The notes: generated from the letters alone by a model not told the origin. A stretch of 37,944 nucleotides of DNA from an uncultured Saprospiraceae bacterium (GCA_938010785.1 CALLVC010000465.1:1-37944); one strand, 5' to 3'; counted from the first letter of the stretch, positions 15,928 through 23,991 are shown. Program-made: numbers and translations.

Positions 15928-16806
15928 CTAAGCCAACTCCTGTTGCCGATACTGAGCAGGCGAAGCTCCTGCATTCTTAGAGAACAGTCGAGAAAAATAA
16001 GCAGGGTCATCAAACCCCAATTCAAAGGCAATTTCCTTTACTGTCTTAGTAGAAAACTTCAATTGTCGTTTAGCTTCTAACACCAAGCGGTCTTTGATAA
16101 TTTGAGAAGGGCTCGGATAGTCTAATACTTTGAGTCTTTTGGTTAAAGATTTGGGCGCAATAAATAACTTTTCAGCGTAGCCTGTCACAGTATGTTCTTG
16201 ACGAAAATGCTTTTCGACTAAAGCAATAAAATCTTGTGCTAATTGGTCTTGTTGATGCGTCACTTCTTGTACTTCTGCTTCTTTAATATCTACTAGCCGT
16301 AATGTTTGAATCAAAAACATCCGCAAATAAGTCTCCAACATGTCTCGGTGAGAACTTCCTTTATTTTCTAACTCTCCAACCATCTGATTGACCAAATTTT
16401 GGAAAATGGACTTCTCTTCTTCTTTGACCGCAATAGCGGTAGCTCGGTGTACATTATTGAATAGGAGACCATTACACGCAATCTCTTTTCCATGCGTTTC
16501 TATACAGTAAAAATCTTTGTCAAAAGCTATTTGAAAAGCTGATTGCACTTTCTCACTCTCTACCGTAAAAACCTGACCGGGAGACAAACAAAAAATACCG
16601 GACCCGCTAATGGTAAATTCTTTAAAATCGATGCTATACTTCCCTGAACCATCTTCTATCCAATAGATTTTATATTGGTCCGACACTTCACTCTTATTCG
16701 CTACGCAATACGTATTTACTTTTAGTGAAGTTAATTCAAAAAAAGGCGCGTTTTCTTGTAGTTTAAAATCTTGAAATAAGTAGGTCTCCTTAGTTGTTAA
16801 AGCCAT
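15928..16806 (-). CDS. AraC-family transcriptional regulator
   Basis: 292-residue regulator with an N-terminal AraC-binding/cupin-like sensor domain (about 1-170) and a C-terminal HTH_18 domain (about 195-288). The first helix-turn-helix includes VTGYAEKLFIAPKSLTKRLK. The second ends in the hallmark VKEIAFELGFDDPAYFSRLFSKNAGASPAQYR. The pattern is typical of Bacteroidota one-component regulators whose ligand is unknown. It could act on nearby genes: a perfect 14-base direct repeat with 21-base spacing lies upstream of thioredoxin at 17831-17865, and a TTGGACAAA half-copy lies just upstream of this gene at about 16856. Confidence 0.9.
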   Translation of the reverse strand: MALTTKETYLFQDFKLQENAPFFELTSLKVNTYCVANKSEVSDQYKIYWIEDGSGKYSIDFKEFTISGSGIFCLSPGQVFTVESEKVQSAFQIAFDKDFYCIETHGKEIACNGLLFNNVHRATAIAVKEEEKSIFQNLVNQMVGELENKGSSHRDMLETYLRMFLIQTLRLVDIKEAEVQEVTHQQDQLAQDFIALVEKHFRQEHTVTGYAEKLFIAPKSLTKRLKVLDYPSPSQIIKDRLVLEAKRQLKFSTKTVKEIAFELGFDDPAYFSRLFSKNAGASPAQYRQQELA

Positions 16807-16873
16807 ATTGTAAAAATAATATTTTTTAAAGGAAACAACAGGAAGATAGAATTAGTTTGGACAAAAATAAAAA

Positions 16874-16903
16874 ATTGAGTAACAACGACTACTGTTACTC
16901 AAT
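16874..16903 (-). terminator. Intrinsic terminator after the small-protein pair
   Basis: The perfect arms ATTGAGTAACA and TGTTACTCAAT enclose an eight-base loop and are followed on the minus strand by a T-rich run. It lies six bases after the stop of the 71-residue protein gene. Confidence 0.8.
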
Positions 16904-16908
16904 TTCTT

Positions 16909-17124
16909 TTAACATTCACAATAGTACCAAGCATTAAGCTCTCCCGATAATACGTCTAAATGTTCTAAAATAGCTTTGAGCCCGCTAACTTTTTCGCGAC
17001 CATCAATTAATCGAGGGGTTTTAAGTTTAGTTAGTTGCTTTTTTGTAAAAGCCAAAGACAACTCTTTTAACTTGGCTTCAATTTCTTGAACTGCGGGACT
17101 TAATACTTGATATTCTAATGTCAT
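16909..17124 (-). CDS. Small hypothetical protein, 71 residues
   Basis: Begins MTLEYQVLSPAVQEIEAKLK and ends LNAWYYCEC. It is mostly amphipathic helix, basic in the middle (TKKQLTKLKTPRLIDGREK), with two cysteines at the very C-terminus. There is no signal peptide or membrane segment. I do not recognise the family. It follows the 55-residue Cys-containing gene by 24 bases and has its own intrinsic terminator, which supports it being real and co-transcribed with that gene. Confidence 0.55.
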   Translation of the reverse strand: MTLEYQVLSPAVQEIEAKLKELSLAFTKKQLTKLKTPRLIDGREKVSGLKAILEHLDVLSGELNAWYYCEC

Positions 17125-17148
17125 GATGTTTTTTATTTTGGAAAATAA

Positions 17149-17316
17149 TTAAAGATATTTTTTAATGAATTTCAGGATAAAACCATCTTGAGTCTTATCG
17201 GTTCGCTTTAATTGTTTTTGGCAAACAACGCCGTTCCACTCTTGGTGTCCCCAACAATTGCCACATTCGATTTCATTGATTTCTAAGTGCTGTTGATTCA
17301 AATTCTGTACATTCAT
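17149..17316 (-). CDS. Small Cys-motif protein, 55 residues
   Basis: An open frame of 55 codons from ATG at 17316 to TAA at 17151-17149. The protein begins MNVQNLNQQHLEINEIECGNC and contains C-x-x-C followed by WGHQEW and a later VCQ, then a basic tail FILKFIKKYL. The C-x-x-C, His and third Cys suggest a metal or redox site. I recall similar short ECGNCWG proteins in Bacteroidota but no function. It lies between the thioredoxin terminator and the 71-residue gene, with which it probably forms a two-gene transcript. Confidence 0.6.
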   Translation of the reverse strand: MNVQNLNQQHLEINEIECGNCWGHQEWNGVVCQKQLKRTDKTQDGFILKFIKKYL

Positions 17317-17379
17317 GATAAGTATTTTAAAGGGTTTAGGAAATTATGAAAAACAAGTTGGTCATCATAAAGTAAAAAA

Positions 17380-17404
17380 GGGCGACTGATGTAATCAATC
17401 GCCC
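17380..17404 (-). terminator. Intrinsic terminator of the thioredoxin gene
   Basis: On the minus strand, GGGCGATTGAT and ATCAGTCGCCC form a stem with one mismatch and a three-base loop, followed by six T residues: a textbook intrinsic terminator, about 30 bases after the trxA stop. Confidence 0.85.
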
Positions 17405-17432
17405 TCGGGGGTTAATTACAATTTTACTAAAA

Positions 17433-17756
17433 CTATGCTGGTATTAAAAATTCTTGAATTACTTGCTCTAAAGCATGTTCTGACTGTAGACCAACTAATG
17501 ACTTCTCTACTTTTTTGTCTTTTAGGACAAAAAGTGCTGGAATACTACGCACCTTAAACTGCTGAGCTAGTTGAGGATTTTTGTCCACATTAATCTTGCG
17601 GATTTCAAAATCATTCTCGTATTTCTCTGCTAACTTTTCTACCGTTGGTAAAAGTGTTTGGCAAGGTCCACACCAGTCTGCGTAAAAATCTAGCAATACT
17701 GGCTTATCTTGATTAACTAGTGCTTCGAAGTCTTTTAAATCTTTTATCTCTTTCAT
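17433..17756 (-). CDS. trxA: Thioredoxin
   Basis: Cytoplasmic disulfide reductase of 107 residues, the normal thioredoxin length, with no signal peptide. The active site WCGPC lies in LLDFYADWCGPCQTLLP (about residues 22-38), and the cis-proline in VRSIPALFVLKDKK. The buried Asp of the family is present in VLLDFYADW. It is monocistronic, with a clear terminator. Upstream is a pair of 14-base direct repeats spaced 21 bases apart that could bind an AraC-type regulator. Confidence 0.95.
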   Translation of the reverse strand: MKEIKDLKDFEALVNQDKPVLLDFYADWCGPCQTLLPTVEKLAEKYENDFEIRKINVDKNPQLAQQFKVRSIPALFVLKDKKVEKSLVGLQSEHALEQVIQEFLIPA

Positions 17757-17830
17757 GATATTTATTTTTGGATGATTAAGTGATTAAATAATTATACCAC
17801 AAAGATGCAGGCAAAAGCGACCTAAAAAAA

Positions 17831-17865
17831 TGGACAAAGGTTCTGCGGACTTGGACAAAGGTTCT
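17831..17865. promoter_or_regulatory. Two 14-bp direct repeats, 21-bp spacing
   Basis: TGGACAAAGGTTCT occurs at 17831-17844 and again, identically, at 17852-17865. The 21-base start-to-start distance is two helical turns, the geometry of AraC-family half-sites. The nearer copy is 75 bases upstream of the thioredoxin start. An AraC regulator gene lies about 1 kb away and has a partial copy upstream of itself. Confidence 0.45.
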
Positions 17866-17870
17866 TAAGT

Positions 17871-17921
17871 AAGGTAATGAGGTAGATAAGGTAATGAGGT
17901 GAATAAGGTTAATAGAGTAAA
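17871..17921. repeat. Three 17-bp tandem units
   Basis: AAGGTAATGAGGTAGAT, AAGGTAATGAGGTGAAT and AAGGTTAATAGAGTAAA follow one another without gaps, the third degenerate. They lie between the GNAT stop and the thioredoxin promoter region. A GCAGTAAGCAGTAGTG word, like that at 24 kb, directly follows the GNAT stop. Confidence 0.75.
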
Positions 17922-17943
17922 GTATTGCTATTGACACTACTGC

Positions 17944-18447
17944 TTACTGCGGCTTCATACGTTTCACTTCTTTATATAACTTAAAACCTCTAGCTTTATA
18001 ATTATTCAAGGCACTTGGGTGGTCTAGACTACAGGTATTTACCCTAATCCGTTGGGTTCCTCCCCATCCCCATGCTTCTTTAATCGCTTGAGATAATAGA
18101 TAACCACCAAATCCTTTACCAATAAAATTTTGAGCTAAGCCAAAGTAGGTGAGTTCTACAGAACCTTCGGCTTTTTGTTGGAGTTCGAAATAACCTGCGA
18201 TAGTTCCTTTATAATAAGCTATCCAAGTTCTCAGGTTGTCATTTTCGGCATAGCTTTGCCAAGCTGAATCGGAGCGTTTCAATTTGTCGGTCCACTCCCA
18301 AGCGGCACCGACAAATTGATATAAAAATTTATTGACTTGAAATTGCTTGATTTCACATTCTTTAATAATTAAACCCTTGGAATCTAATTTTGGGTTTAAT
18401 GCCGATGGTGAAGTCATTTCCAAATAATAAGTAATTACTTCTTGCAT
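17944..18447 (-). CDS. GNAT-family acetyltransferase
   Basis: 167-residue acyl-CoA-dependent acetyltransferase. The acetyl-CoA loop is seen in YFGLAQNFIGKGFGGYLLSQAI (about 101-122), with the family's (Q/N)-x-x-G-x-G pattern. Preceding strands TWIAYYKGTIAGYFELQ and SVELTYFGL fit the GNAT core, and NTCSLDHPSALNNYKARGFKLY is motif B. The substrate is unknown. It ends upstream of the thioredoxin gene and starts 50 bases after panD on the same strand, so co-transcription with panD is possible. Confidence 0.85.
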   Translation of the reverse strand: MQEVITYYLEMTSPSALNPKLDSKGLIIKECEIKQFQVNKFLYQFVGAAWEWTDKLKRSDSAWQSYAENDNLRTWIAYYKGTIAGYFELQQKAEGSVELTYFGLAQNFIGKGFGGYLLSQAIKEAWGWGGTQRIRVNTCSLDHPSALNNYKARGFKLYKEVKRMKPQ

Positions 18448-18497
18448 ACAAAGTATTTGAAATCACCAGATTTTAAGGAGGAAAAATAAGCCCGTCA

Positions 18498-18872
18498 TTA
18501 TTTCTTCTTTTTCTTTTTCTTCTTTTTGGGCACCTGATTATTGGCATCGGGAAAAACAATTTTTGGTTTTGTCTTTTTCGCCTCTTCTGGTGTCATCCAA
18601 CCATAAGCAATAATAATTAACACATCACCAATTTGTGCTTTTCTAGCCGCTGCCCCGTTCAAACAAATGATTCCAGAACCTCTTTCTCCAATAATCGTGT
18701 ACGTTTCAAAACGTTCTCCATTATTATTATTGACTATCTGCACTCGCTCCCCTTCATAAAATCCTGCCGCATCCATTAGGTTTTCGTCAATTGTTATACT
18801 ACCTACATAGTTTAATTGCGCCTCTGTTACCTTTACTTGATGTATCTTTCCTCTAAATCTTTGTATCAACAT
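18498..18872 (-). CDS. panD: Aspartate 1-decarboxylase with polylysine tail
   Basis: Pyruvoyl enzyme that makes beta-alanine for pantothenate and coenzyme A. The self-cleavage site is the Gly24-Ser25 bond in NYVGSITID, where Ser25 becomes the pyruvoyl group. The barrel motifs NGERFETY and [19 protein letters not shown] (about 65-83) include the usual Asn-Gly-Ala-Ala proton-relay segment, and [10 protein letters not shown] is typical. Oddly, the C-terminus extends after the barrel as KKTKPKIVF...VPK followed by lysines only, nine in a row, coded by mixed AAA and AAG codons. The enzyme assignment is firm; the role of the tail is unknown. Confidence 0.95.
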   Translation of the reverse strand: MLIQRFRGKIHQVKVTEAQLNYVGSITIDENLMDAAGFYEGERVQIVNNNNGERFETYTIIGERGSGIICLNGAAARKAQIGDVLIIIAYGWMTPEEAKKTKPKIVFPDANNQVPKKKKKKKKK

Positions 18873-18943
18873 TATTATTAATTTTATTAGTAATTTTCCC
18901 TAATATAAACGAATTTGCCGTCTATTAAGTCACTATTTTATGA

Positions 18944-18951
18944 CAAATGTA
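18944..18951 (-). promoter_or_regulatory. -7 box TACATTTG for panD
   Basis: The minus-strand sequence is an exact TAnnTTTG match about 70 bases before the panD start. A TTTG lies 15 bases further upstream, slightly closer than the usual -33 spacing. Confidence 0.45.
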
Positions 18952-18974
18952 CCAACTAACTTTAAACAAAATCA

Positions 18975-19952
18975 ATGACTCTTCTAAAATATATCCTTTT
19001 TACTGCAATAATTGGGCTAACTTTTGCCTGTAATACTCCTTCTACTACCAAACAAAACGACAATACAAAAATTAAGGAGACCGAAAAAACGGTTGCCACT
19101 ACTCCCGAAAGCATCGAATATACCACCCATAATGTCCCGTGGAAAGAGGTCAATAGTTTTGAAAAAGTGCCTTTCGATTATATGGTTCCTTATGGAGAAG
19201 AAGAATTACAGATTGGTGAATTGCGCACTCCTCTAACCCAAGATACCTTTCCTTTGGTCATTTTCATTCATGGAGGCTGCTGGCTATCCGCTTATAATTT
19301 GGATTATCTTTCCGCAGTAGCAGGTGATTTGGTGAAAGAAGGGTATGCTGTCTGGACACCTGAATATCGCCGTGTGGGTGATGAAGGTGGTGGCTATCCC
19401 AATACCTTTAAAGATGTGCAAGCAAGTGTTGATTTTGCTCGAACATTAGCAGACATTTATCCACTAGACCTTGAAAATGTTGTAATTATGGGGCATTCCG
19501 CAGGAGGACATTTAGCTTTATGGCTCGCTTCACAAAATAACCTCTCCGATAAAAGTCGATTATATAATCCTAATCCACTTCCCGTAAAAGGCATTATTTC
19601 TTTAGCGGGAATTACGGATTTAGCAGCTTATGATAAAGTAGGAAACGATTGCAGTATGGCTGTCGTAGAATTAATGGGCGGAAAAGCCAATGATATGCAA
19701 TCTAGATATACTAAATGTAGTCCTATCCACCTATTGCCAAGCAATATTCCAACTCGGCTGATTCAAGGAGCGGTTGATAATATCGTACCTGCCGACCAGG
19801 GTGAGACTTATGCTGCCAAAGCCAAAGCAGCAGGGGATGATGCACAAGTAATTAATATCGAAGGTGGTGGCCATTTCGATATGGTTTCTCCTCATTCTGC
19901 TGCTTGGAAGGTGATAAAATCAGAGTTAAAATTAATGATGAATGAAAAATGA
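18975..19952 (+). CDS. Lipoprotein alpha/beta-hydrolase (esterase-like)
   Basis: Envelope lipoprotein of 325 residues: a short hydrophobic signal and the lipobox LTFAC, with Cys19 as the lipidation site, followed by a Thr/Lys-rich linker (about 20-50). The catalytic domain has the oxyanion motif FIHGG (97-101), the nucleophile elbow GHSAGG (Ser175), Asp268 in GAVDNIVP and His300 in GGGHFD, a complete triad. This is the HSL/BD-FAE-like esterase group that also contains kynurenine formamidases, but the lipid anchor argues for an envelope esterase or peptidase role. The stop overlaps the start of the next gene by 11 bases, within a dispersed repeat. Confidence 0.88.
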   Translation: MTLLKYILFTAIIGLTFACNTPSTTKQNDNTKIKETEKTVATTPESIEYTTHNVPWKEVNSFEKVPFDYMVPYGEEELQIGELRTPLTQDTFPLVIFIHGGCWLSAYNLDYLSAVAGDLVKEGYAVWTPEYRRVGDEGGGYPNTFKDVQASVDFARTLADIYPLDLENVVIMGHSAGGHLALWLASQNNLSDKSRLYNPNPLPVKGIISLAGITDLAAYDKVGNDCSMAVVELMGGKANDMQSRYTKCSPIHLLPSNIPTRLIQGAVDNIVPADQGETYAAKAKAAGDDAQVINIEGGGHFDMVSPHSAAWKVIKSELKLMMNEK

Positions 19953-19983
19953 TGCCTGTCTATCGACAGATAGAAATGATGAA
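19935..19983 (-). repeat. 49-bp dispersed repeat, copy 2, across a gene overlap
   Basis: This is the inverse copy of 8986-9034 (44 of 49 identical). It covers the end of the lipoprotein gene and the ATG and first 14 codons of the YdiJ-like gene. Here the central stem-loop is CCTGTC-TATC-GACAGA, one pair weaker than in copy 1. Confidence 0.85.
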
Positions 19984-22956
19984 CTCGTAAAAGCATTAAC
20001 CCAATTAGCTCAAGCATTAGTAGGCGAATTACATTTTGATAGCCTCATGCGAACGCTTTATGCGACTGACGCTTCTGCCTATCAAGAACTTCCTTTAGCG
20101 GTAGCCTTACCCAAAACAGAAGGAGATATTAAGGCATTGATTCAATTTGCTAAAACGCATAAAACGTCCATTATTCCACGTACTGCGGGAACCTCTTTGG
20201 CTGGTCAATGCGTTGGCGATGGCATTGTCGTGGATGTCTCCAAATTTTTTACTAAAATTTTAGAATTTAATGCGAAAGAAGGATGGGTGCGGGTCCAACC
20301 GGGCGTTGTCCGAGACAGATTAAATCATTTTCTAAAACCGCATGGTTATTTTTTTAGTCCGATTACTTCTACTGCCAATCGAGCAATGATTGGAGGGATG
20401 GTAGGTAATAATTCGAGTGGTACAACTTCTATTGTCTATGGCACAACGAGAGAACATGTTCTCGAATTGAAAACTATTTTAAGTGATGGTTCGACCGCTA
20501 TTTTTAAGGAAATTGACCTACCTACTTTTGAAAAAAAGAAAACACAAAAGGGTTTAGAAGGGCAGATTTATCAGCATATCTTTGACGAATTAAGCCAATC
20601 TGATATTCAACAAAATATTATTGAGGAATTTCCAAAACCTTCTATTCATCGACGAAATACGGGCTATGCGGTGGATTATTTATTAAAAACGACTCCATTT
20701 CAATCTTTAGCAGCGAAACCCTTGGAGGGTTTGGAACCCTCCAAGGGGTCTAACGATATTGCCAATTTTAACTTCTGCAAGCTTCTTTGTGGTTCTGAAG
20801 GGACACTAGCTTTCACTACCGAAATAAAAATCCATGTTGACCCTTTACCGCCACCTCACGATATCGTGGTAGCAGCACATTTTGAGTCGATTAACGAAAG
20901 TATGAGGGCAACTCAATTTGCCATGAAACATACGCCGAGTGCTTGTGAATTGATGGATAAAATTATCTTGGATTGCACCAAAGATAATATTGAACAAAGT
21001 AAAAATAGATTCTTTATTGAGGGAGACCCCGAAGGTGTTTTGATGGTTGAATTTAGAGGCACAACGGCAGCCGAAGCGGAAGCAAAAGCTGATGCTTTAA
21101 TCGCTGATTTTAAAAGTAAAAATTTAGGTTTTGCTTATCCCAAAGTTTATCCTCCCAATACTGGAAAAGTTTGGAAATTGAGAAGTGCAGGTTTAGGCTT
21201 ATTATCCAATATTCCGGGAGATAAAAAGGCAACAACTTGTATTGAAGATACGGCGGTCGCTCTAGAAGATTTGCCCGATTACATCGCCGACTTCGAAGAA
21301 ATGCTGGCTGGTTATGGACAACGTAGTGTGTATTATGCGCATGCAGGTGCTGGCGAAATTCACCTGCGCCCTGTGTTGAATTTGAAAACAGAAGAAGGCA
21401 ATCAACAATTTCGAGAAATTTCTTTGGCTTCCGCCAAATTGGTCAAAAAATATCAAGGGTCTTTAAGTGGGGAACACGGCGACGGTCGCTTACGGGGAGA
21501 ATTTATCCCAATGATGGTCGGAGAAGAAAATTATAATTTGTTTAAACGCATCAAAAACAAATGGGACGCCAACCATATTTTCAACCCCAATAAAATAGTG
21601 AACGCTCCACCAATGAATACGGTGATGCGGTTTAACCCACAAAAACAAACACCTGACTTTCAAACGATTATAGATTTTTCTGATACAGGTGGAATTTTAC
21701 AATTAGCTGAAAAGTGTAATGGCTCGGGAGATTGTAGAAAGCTGCCTTTATCTGGCGGAACGATGTGCCCAAGTTATATGGCAACACGAGATGAAAAGGA
21801 AACAACCAGAGCCAGAGCCAATACTTTACGCACCTTTTTAACCGAAAATACTAGCCCAAATCCTTTCAATCACGAAGAAATAAAGGAGGTCATGGACCTA
21901 TGTATTTCTTGCAAAGGTTGCACTTCAGAATGTCCGTCCAATGTGGATATGTCTAGCTTAAAGGCAGAATTTCTGCATCAGTACTACAAAAGTAATGGCG
22001 TGCCTTTGAGAGCAAAAGCCTTTGCAAAAATTAATCAATTAAATAAACTAGGCGCTCTTTTTCCTAGCTTGAGTAATTTCTTTTTGGGCAATGGCTTAAC
22101 GGGTGGCTTATTGAAAAAAATATTAGGTGTTGCTCCTCAACGGTCTTTACCTAAAATTCAAAAAACTACTTTAAGAAGTTGGTATAAAAAGCACTACCCT
22201 ACTCTAAAAAATAATCAAAATACTAAAGGAGAACTTTATCTTTTTTGTGATGAATTTACCAATTATAACGATACTGAAATTGGTATTAAAACCATTAAAT
22301 TATTAGCTCGATTAGGGTATGCTGTTAAGTTGATAGCACATCCCGAAAGTGGTCGTGCTGCCTTATCGAAAGGCTTATTACCAATGGCACAAAAAGTAGC
22401 CATTGAAAATGTAAATATCTTTAGTCCGCTAGTTTCTAAAGAGGTACCACTAGTAGGTATAGAACCTTCCGCTATCCTAAGTTTCAGAGACGAATATCCA
22501 AGATTGGTTGCGGAGAACAATAGAAAAAAAGCCAAGGAATTAGCTAAAAACACGTTTACGATTGAAGAATTTTTAGCTAACGAAATCAAACAAGGACACA
22601 TTGTTTCTGAGCAATTTTCTAAGGTAGAAAAACACATTTTAGTCCATGGTCATTGTCACCAAAAAGCCTTGTCAAGTGTAGAATACGCTGCTTGGTTATT
22701 GGGACTACCTGAAAACTATTCGGTCGAAGTCATCCCTTCGGGTTGCTGTGGGATGGCTGGCTCTTTTGGCTATGAAAAAGAGCATTATGAGGTCAGTATG
22801 CAAATTGGTGAATTAGTCTTATTTCCAGCGGTTAGAGCAGCAAAAAAAGAGGTGATTATTGCCGCCGCAGGAACGAGTTGTCGGCATCAAATAGCAGACG
22901 GAACGGGTCGAAAGGGATTGCATCCTGTAGAAATTTTGTATGATGCATTGATTTAA
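19942..22956 (+). CDS. ydiJ: YdiJ-like FAD/FeS D-2-hydroxyacid dehydrogenase
   Basis: 1004-residue fusion of a GlcD-type flavin domain and a GlpC-type iron-sulfur domain, the length and layout of E. coli YdiJ (D-2-hydroxyglutarate dehydrogenase). FAD-binding segments are PRTAGTSLAGQCVGDG (79-94) and GGMVGNNSSGTTSIVYGTTR (151-170). The oxidase C-terminal half contains SGEHGDGRLRGEF (509-521). Cluster cysteines follow: Cys592, Cys598 and Cys609 in KCNGSGDCR...MCPSY, then CISCKGCTSECP (654-665). A CCG-type domain has HGHCHQKAL and SGCCGMAGSFGY. Residues 260-269 (PLEGLEPSKG) are coded by a perfect palindrome inserted in a loop before KLLCGSEGTL. No start codon other than the one inside the dispersed repeat is available in frame before the conserved domain. 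Confidence 0.9.
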   Translation: MKNDACLSTDRNDELVKALTQLAQALVGELHFDSLMRTLYATDASAYQELPLAVALPKTEGDIKALIQFAKTHKTSIIPRTAGTSLAGQCVGDGIVVDVSKFFTKILEFNAKEGWVRVQPGVVRDRLNHFLKPHGYFFSPITSTANRAMIGGMVGNNSSGTTSIVYGTTREHVLELKTILSDGSTAIFKEIDLPTFEKKKTQKGLEGQIYQHIFDELSQSDIQQNIIEEFPKPSIHRRNTGYAVDYLLKTTPFQSLAAKPLEGLEPSKGSNDIANFNFCKLLCGSEGTLAFTTEIKIHVDPLPPPHDIVVAAHFESINESMRATQFAMKHTPSACELMDKIILDCTKDNIEQSKNRFFIEGDPEGVLMVEFRGTTAAEAEAKADALIADFKSKNLGFAYPKVYPPNTGKVWKLRSAGLGLLSNIPGDKKATTCIEDTAVALEDLPDYIADFEEMLAGYGQRSVYYAHAGAGEIHLRPVLNLKTEEGNQQFREISLASAKLVKKYQGSLSGEHGDGRLRGEFIPMMVGEENYNLFKRIKNKWDANHIFNPNKIVNAPPMNTVMRFNPQKQTPDFQTIIDFSDTGGILQLAEKCNGSGDCRKLPLSGGTMCPSYMATRDEKETTRARANTLRTFLTENTSPNPFNHEEIKEVMDLCISCKGCTSECPSNVDMSSLKAEFLHQYYKSNGVPLRAKAFAKINQLNKLGALFPSLSNFFLGNGLTGGLLKKILGVAPQRSLPKIQKTTLRSWYKKHYPTLKNNQNTKGELYLFCDEFTNYNDTEIGIKTIKLLARLGYAVKLIAHPESGRAALSKGLLPMAQKVAIENVNIFSPLVSKEVPLVGIEPSAILSFRDEYPRLVAENNRKKAKELAKNTFTIEEFLANEIKQGHIVSEQFSKVEKHILVHGHCHQKALSSVEYAAWLLGLPENYSVEVIPSGCCGMAGSFGYEKEHYEVSMQIGELVLFPAVRAAKKEVIIAAAGTSCRHQIADGTGRKGLHPVEILYDALI
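20719..20747. repeat. Perfect palindrome inside the ydiJ reading frame
   Basis: The arms CCCTTGGAGGGTT and AACCCTCCAAGGG match perfectly over 13 bases around a three-base loop (TGG). The GC-rich hairpin is in frame, coding for about ten residues (PLEGLEPSKG) in a variable loop of the flavin domain. It looks like the GC-rich intergenic palindromes elsewhere in the window. Confidence 0.9.
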
Positions 22957-23052
22957 AATAATCGCTAAATTTTGAATTGTAATTAATATAATCTCTATCT
23001 TTTCCTTATCATTGTCTTCAATTTCATCATCAAATTAAAACTATTAAAAGTC

Positions 23053-23991
23053 ATGGTCCACGGTACACATAATGCACTCCCCGATAAACGTAACGAAAAT
23101 GTATTAATCTATGTAAATGGAGAATTGTTTCCACGAAACGAAGCTAAAATCTCTGTCTTCGACAGCGGCTATTTAGTGGGCGATGGCATATGGGAAGCCT
23201 TACGTTTGCACGATGGGGTTTTGGTTCACCTAAAAGAACATCTCGACCGACTTTGGCAAGGGGCAGCAACCGTAGGCATGGATATGGGAATGACGCGAGC
23301 CGAATTGGTCGAAAAAATATGGATGGTGTTGAATGCCAATAAGATGCAAGACAATGTACATTGTCGTTTTATGGTGACCAGAGGTATTAAAAAAACGCCT
23401 TCTCAAGACCCCAGATTGACTATTAGTGGGCCAAATTTAGTCATCATAGCAGAACATAAAGCAGCCTCCCCTGAAAGTAAAAAAAATGGAGTGACGCTTT
23501 TTACCAGCACCATTCGTCGGGGTTCTCCAGACTACTTAGACCCACGATTGAATTGCCATAGTAAATTACATGAAGTCATGGCTTTGGTGCAAGCAATTGA
23601 AGCGGGCTGTGATGAAGCCTTGATGTTGGATATTAACGGTTTTGTTTCTACTTGTAATGCCACGAATTTCTTTATGGTAAAAGACGGAGAAGTCTGGACT
23701 TCTACTGGCCAATACTGTATGAATGGCATCACTAGAGGTACTTTTATCAAAATTTGCAAAGAAAAAGGGATTCCTGTTTATGAAAAAAACTTCTCTCTTT
23801 TTGATGTCTATGGTGCAGACGAGGCCTTTGTAACGGGTACTTTTGGTGGACTGACTCCCGTGACTAAAATAGATGGTAGAATAATAGGTGATGGTCAATT
23901 GGGCAAATTAAGCCAACAATTAAGCGAATGGTACGAGCAAGATATACGAAAAGAAGTCGCTGCGGTGAAAGCTGGACAAGCGCATTTTTAA
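23053..23991 (+). CDS. Class IV PLP aminotransferase (BCAT/DAAT-like)
   Basis: 312-residue fold-type IV transaminase related to branched-chain (IlvE), D-alanine and aminodeoxychorismate-lyase enzymes. The N-terminal YVNGELFPRNEAKISVFDSGYLVGDGIWEALR is typical. Lys171 in NCHSKLHEVMALVQAIEAG is the PLP lysine, followed by GFVSTCNATNFFMVKDGEV (the cofactor-phosphate region) and MNGITRGTFIKIC. EAFVTGTFGGLTPVTKIDGR is the usual C-terminal motif. Branched-chain versus D-amino-acid specificity cannot be decided, so no gene symbol is given. It follows the YdiJ-like gene by 96 bases and ends in a large inverted-repeat element. Confidence 0.88.
   Translation: MVHGTHNALPDKRNENVLIYVNGELFPRNEAKISVFDSGYLVGDGIWEALRLHDGVLVHLKEHLDRLWQGAATVGMDMGMTRAELVEKIWMVLNANKMQDNVHCRFMVTRGIKKTPSQDPRLTISGPNLVIIAEHKAASPESKKNGVTLFTSTIRRGSPDYLDPRLNCHSKLHEVMALVQAIEAGCDEALMLDINGFVSTCNATNFFMVKDGEVWTSTGQYCMNGITRGTFIKICKEKGIPVYEKNFSLFDVYGADEAFVTGTFGGLTPVTKIDGRIIGDGQLGKLSQQLSEWYEQDIRKEVAAVKAGQAHF

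Noticed and set aside
17831-17921. CRISPR-like array
   Set aside because: Units are 14 or 17 bases, adjacent or irregularly spaced, and there are no uniform spacers or cas genes.
18975-19952. Kynurenine formamidase completing a pathway with kynU
   Set aside because: The HGG and GHSAGG motifs fit a broad esterase group, but a lipoprotein signal places the protein in the envelope, whereas the pathway is cytoplasmic.
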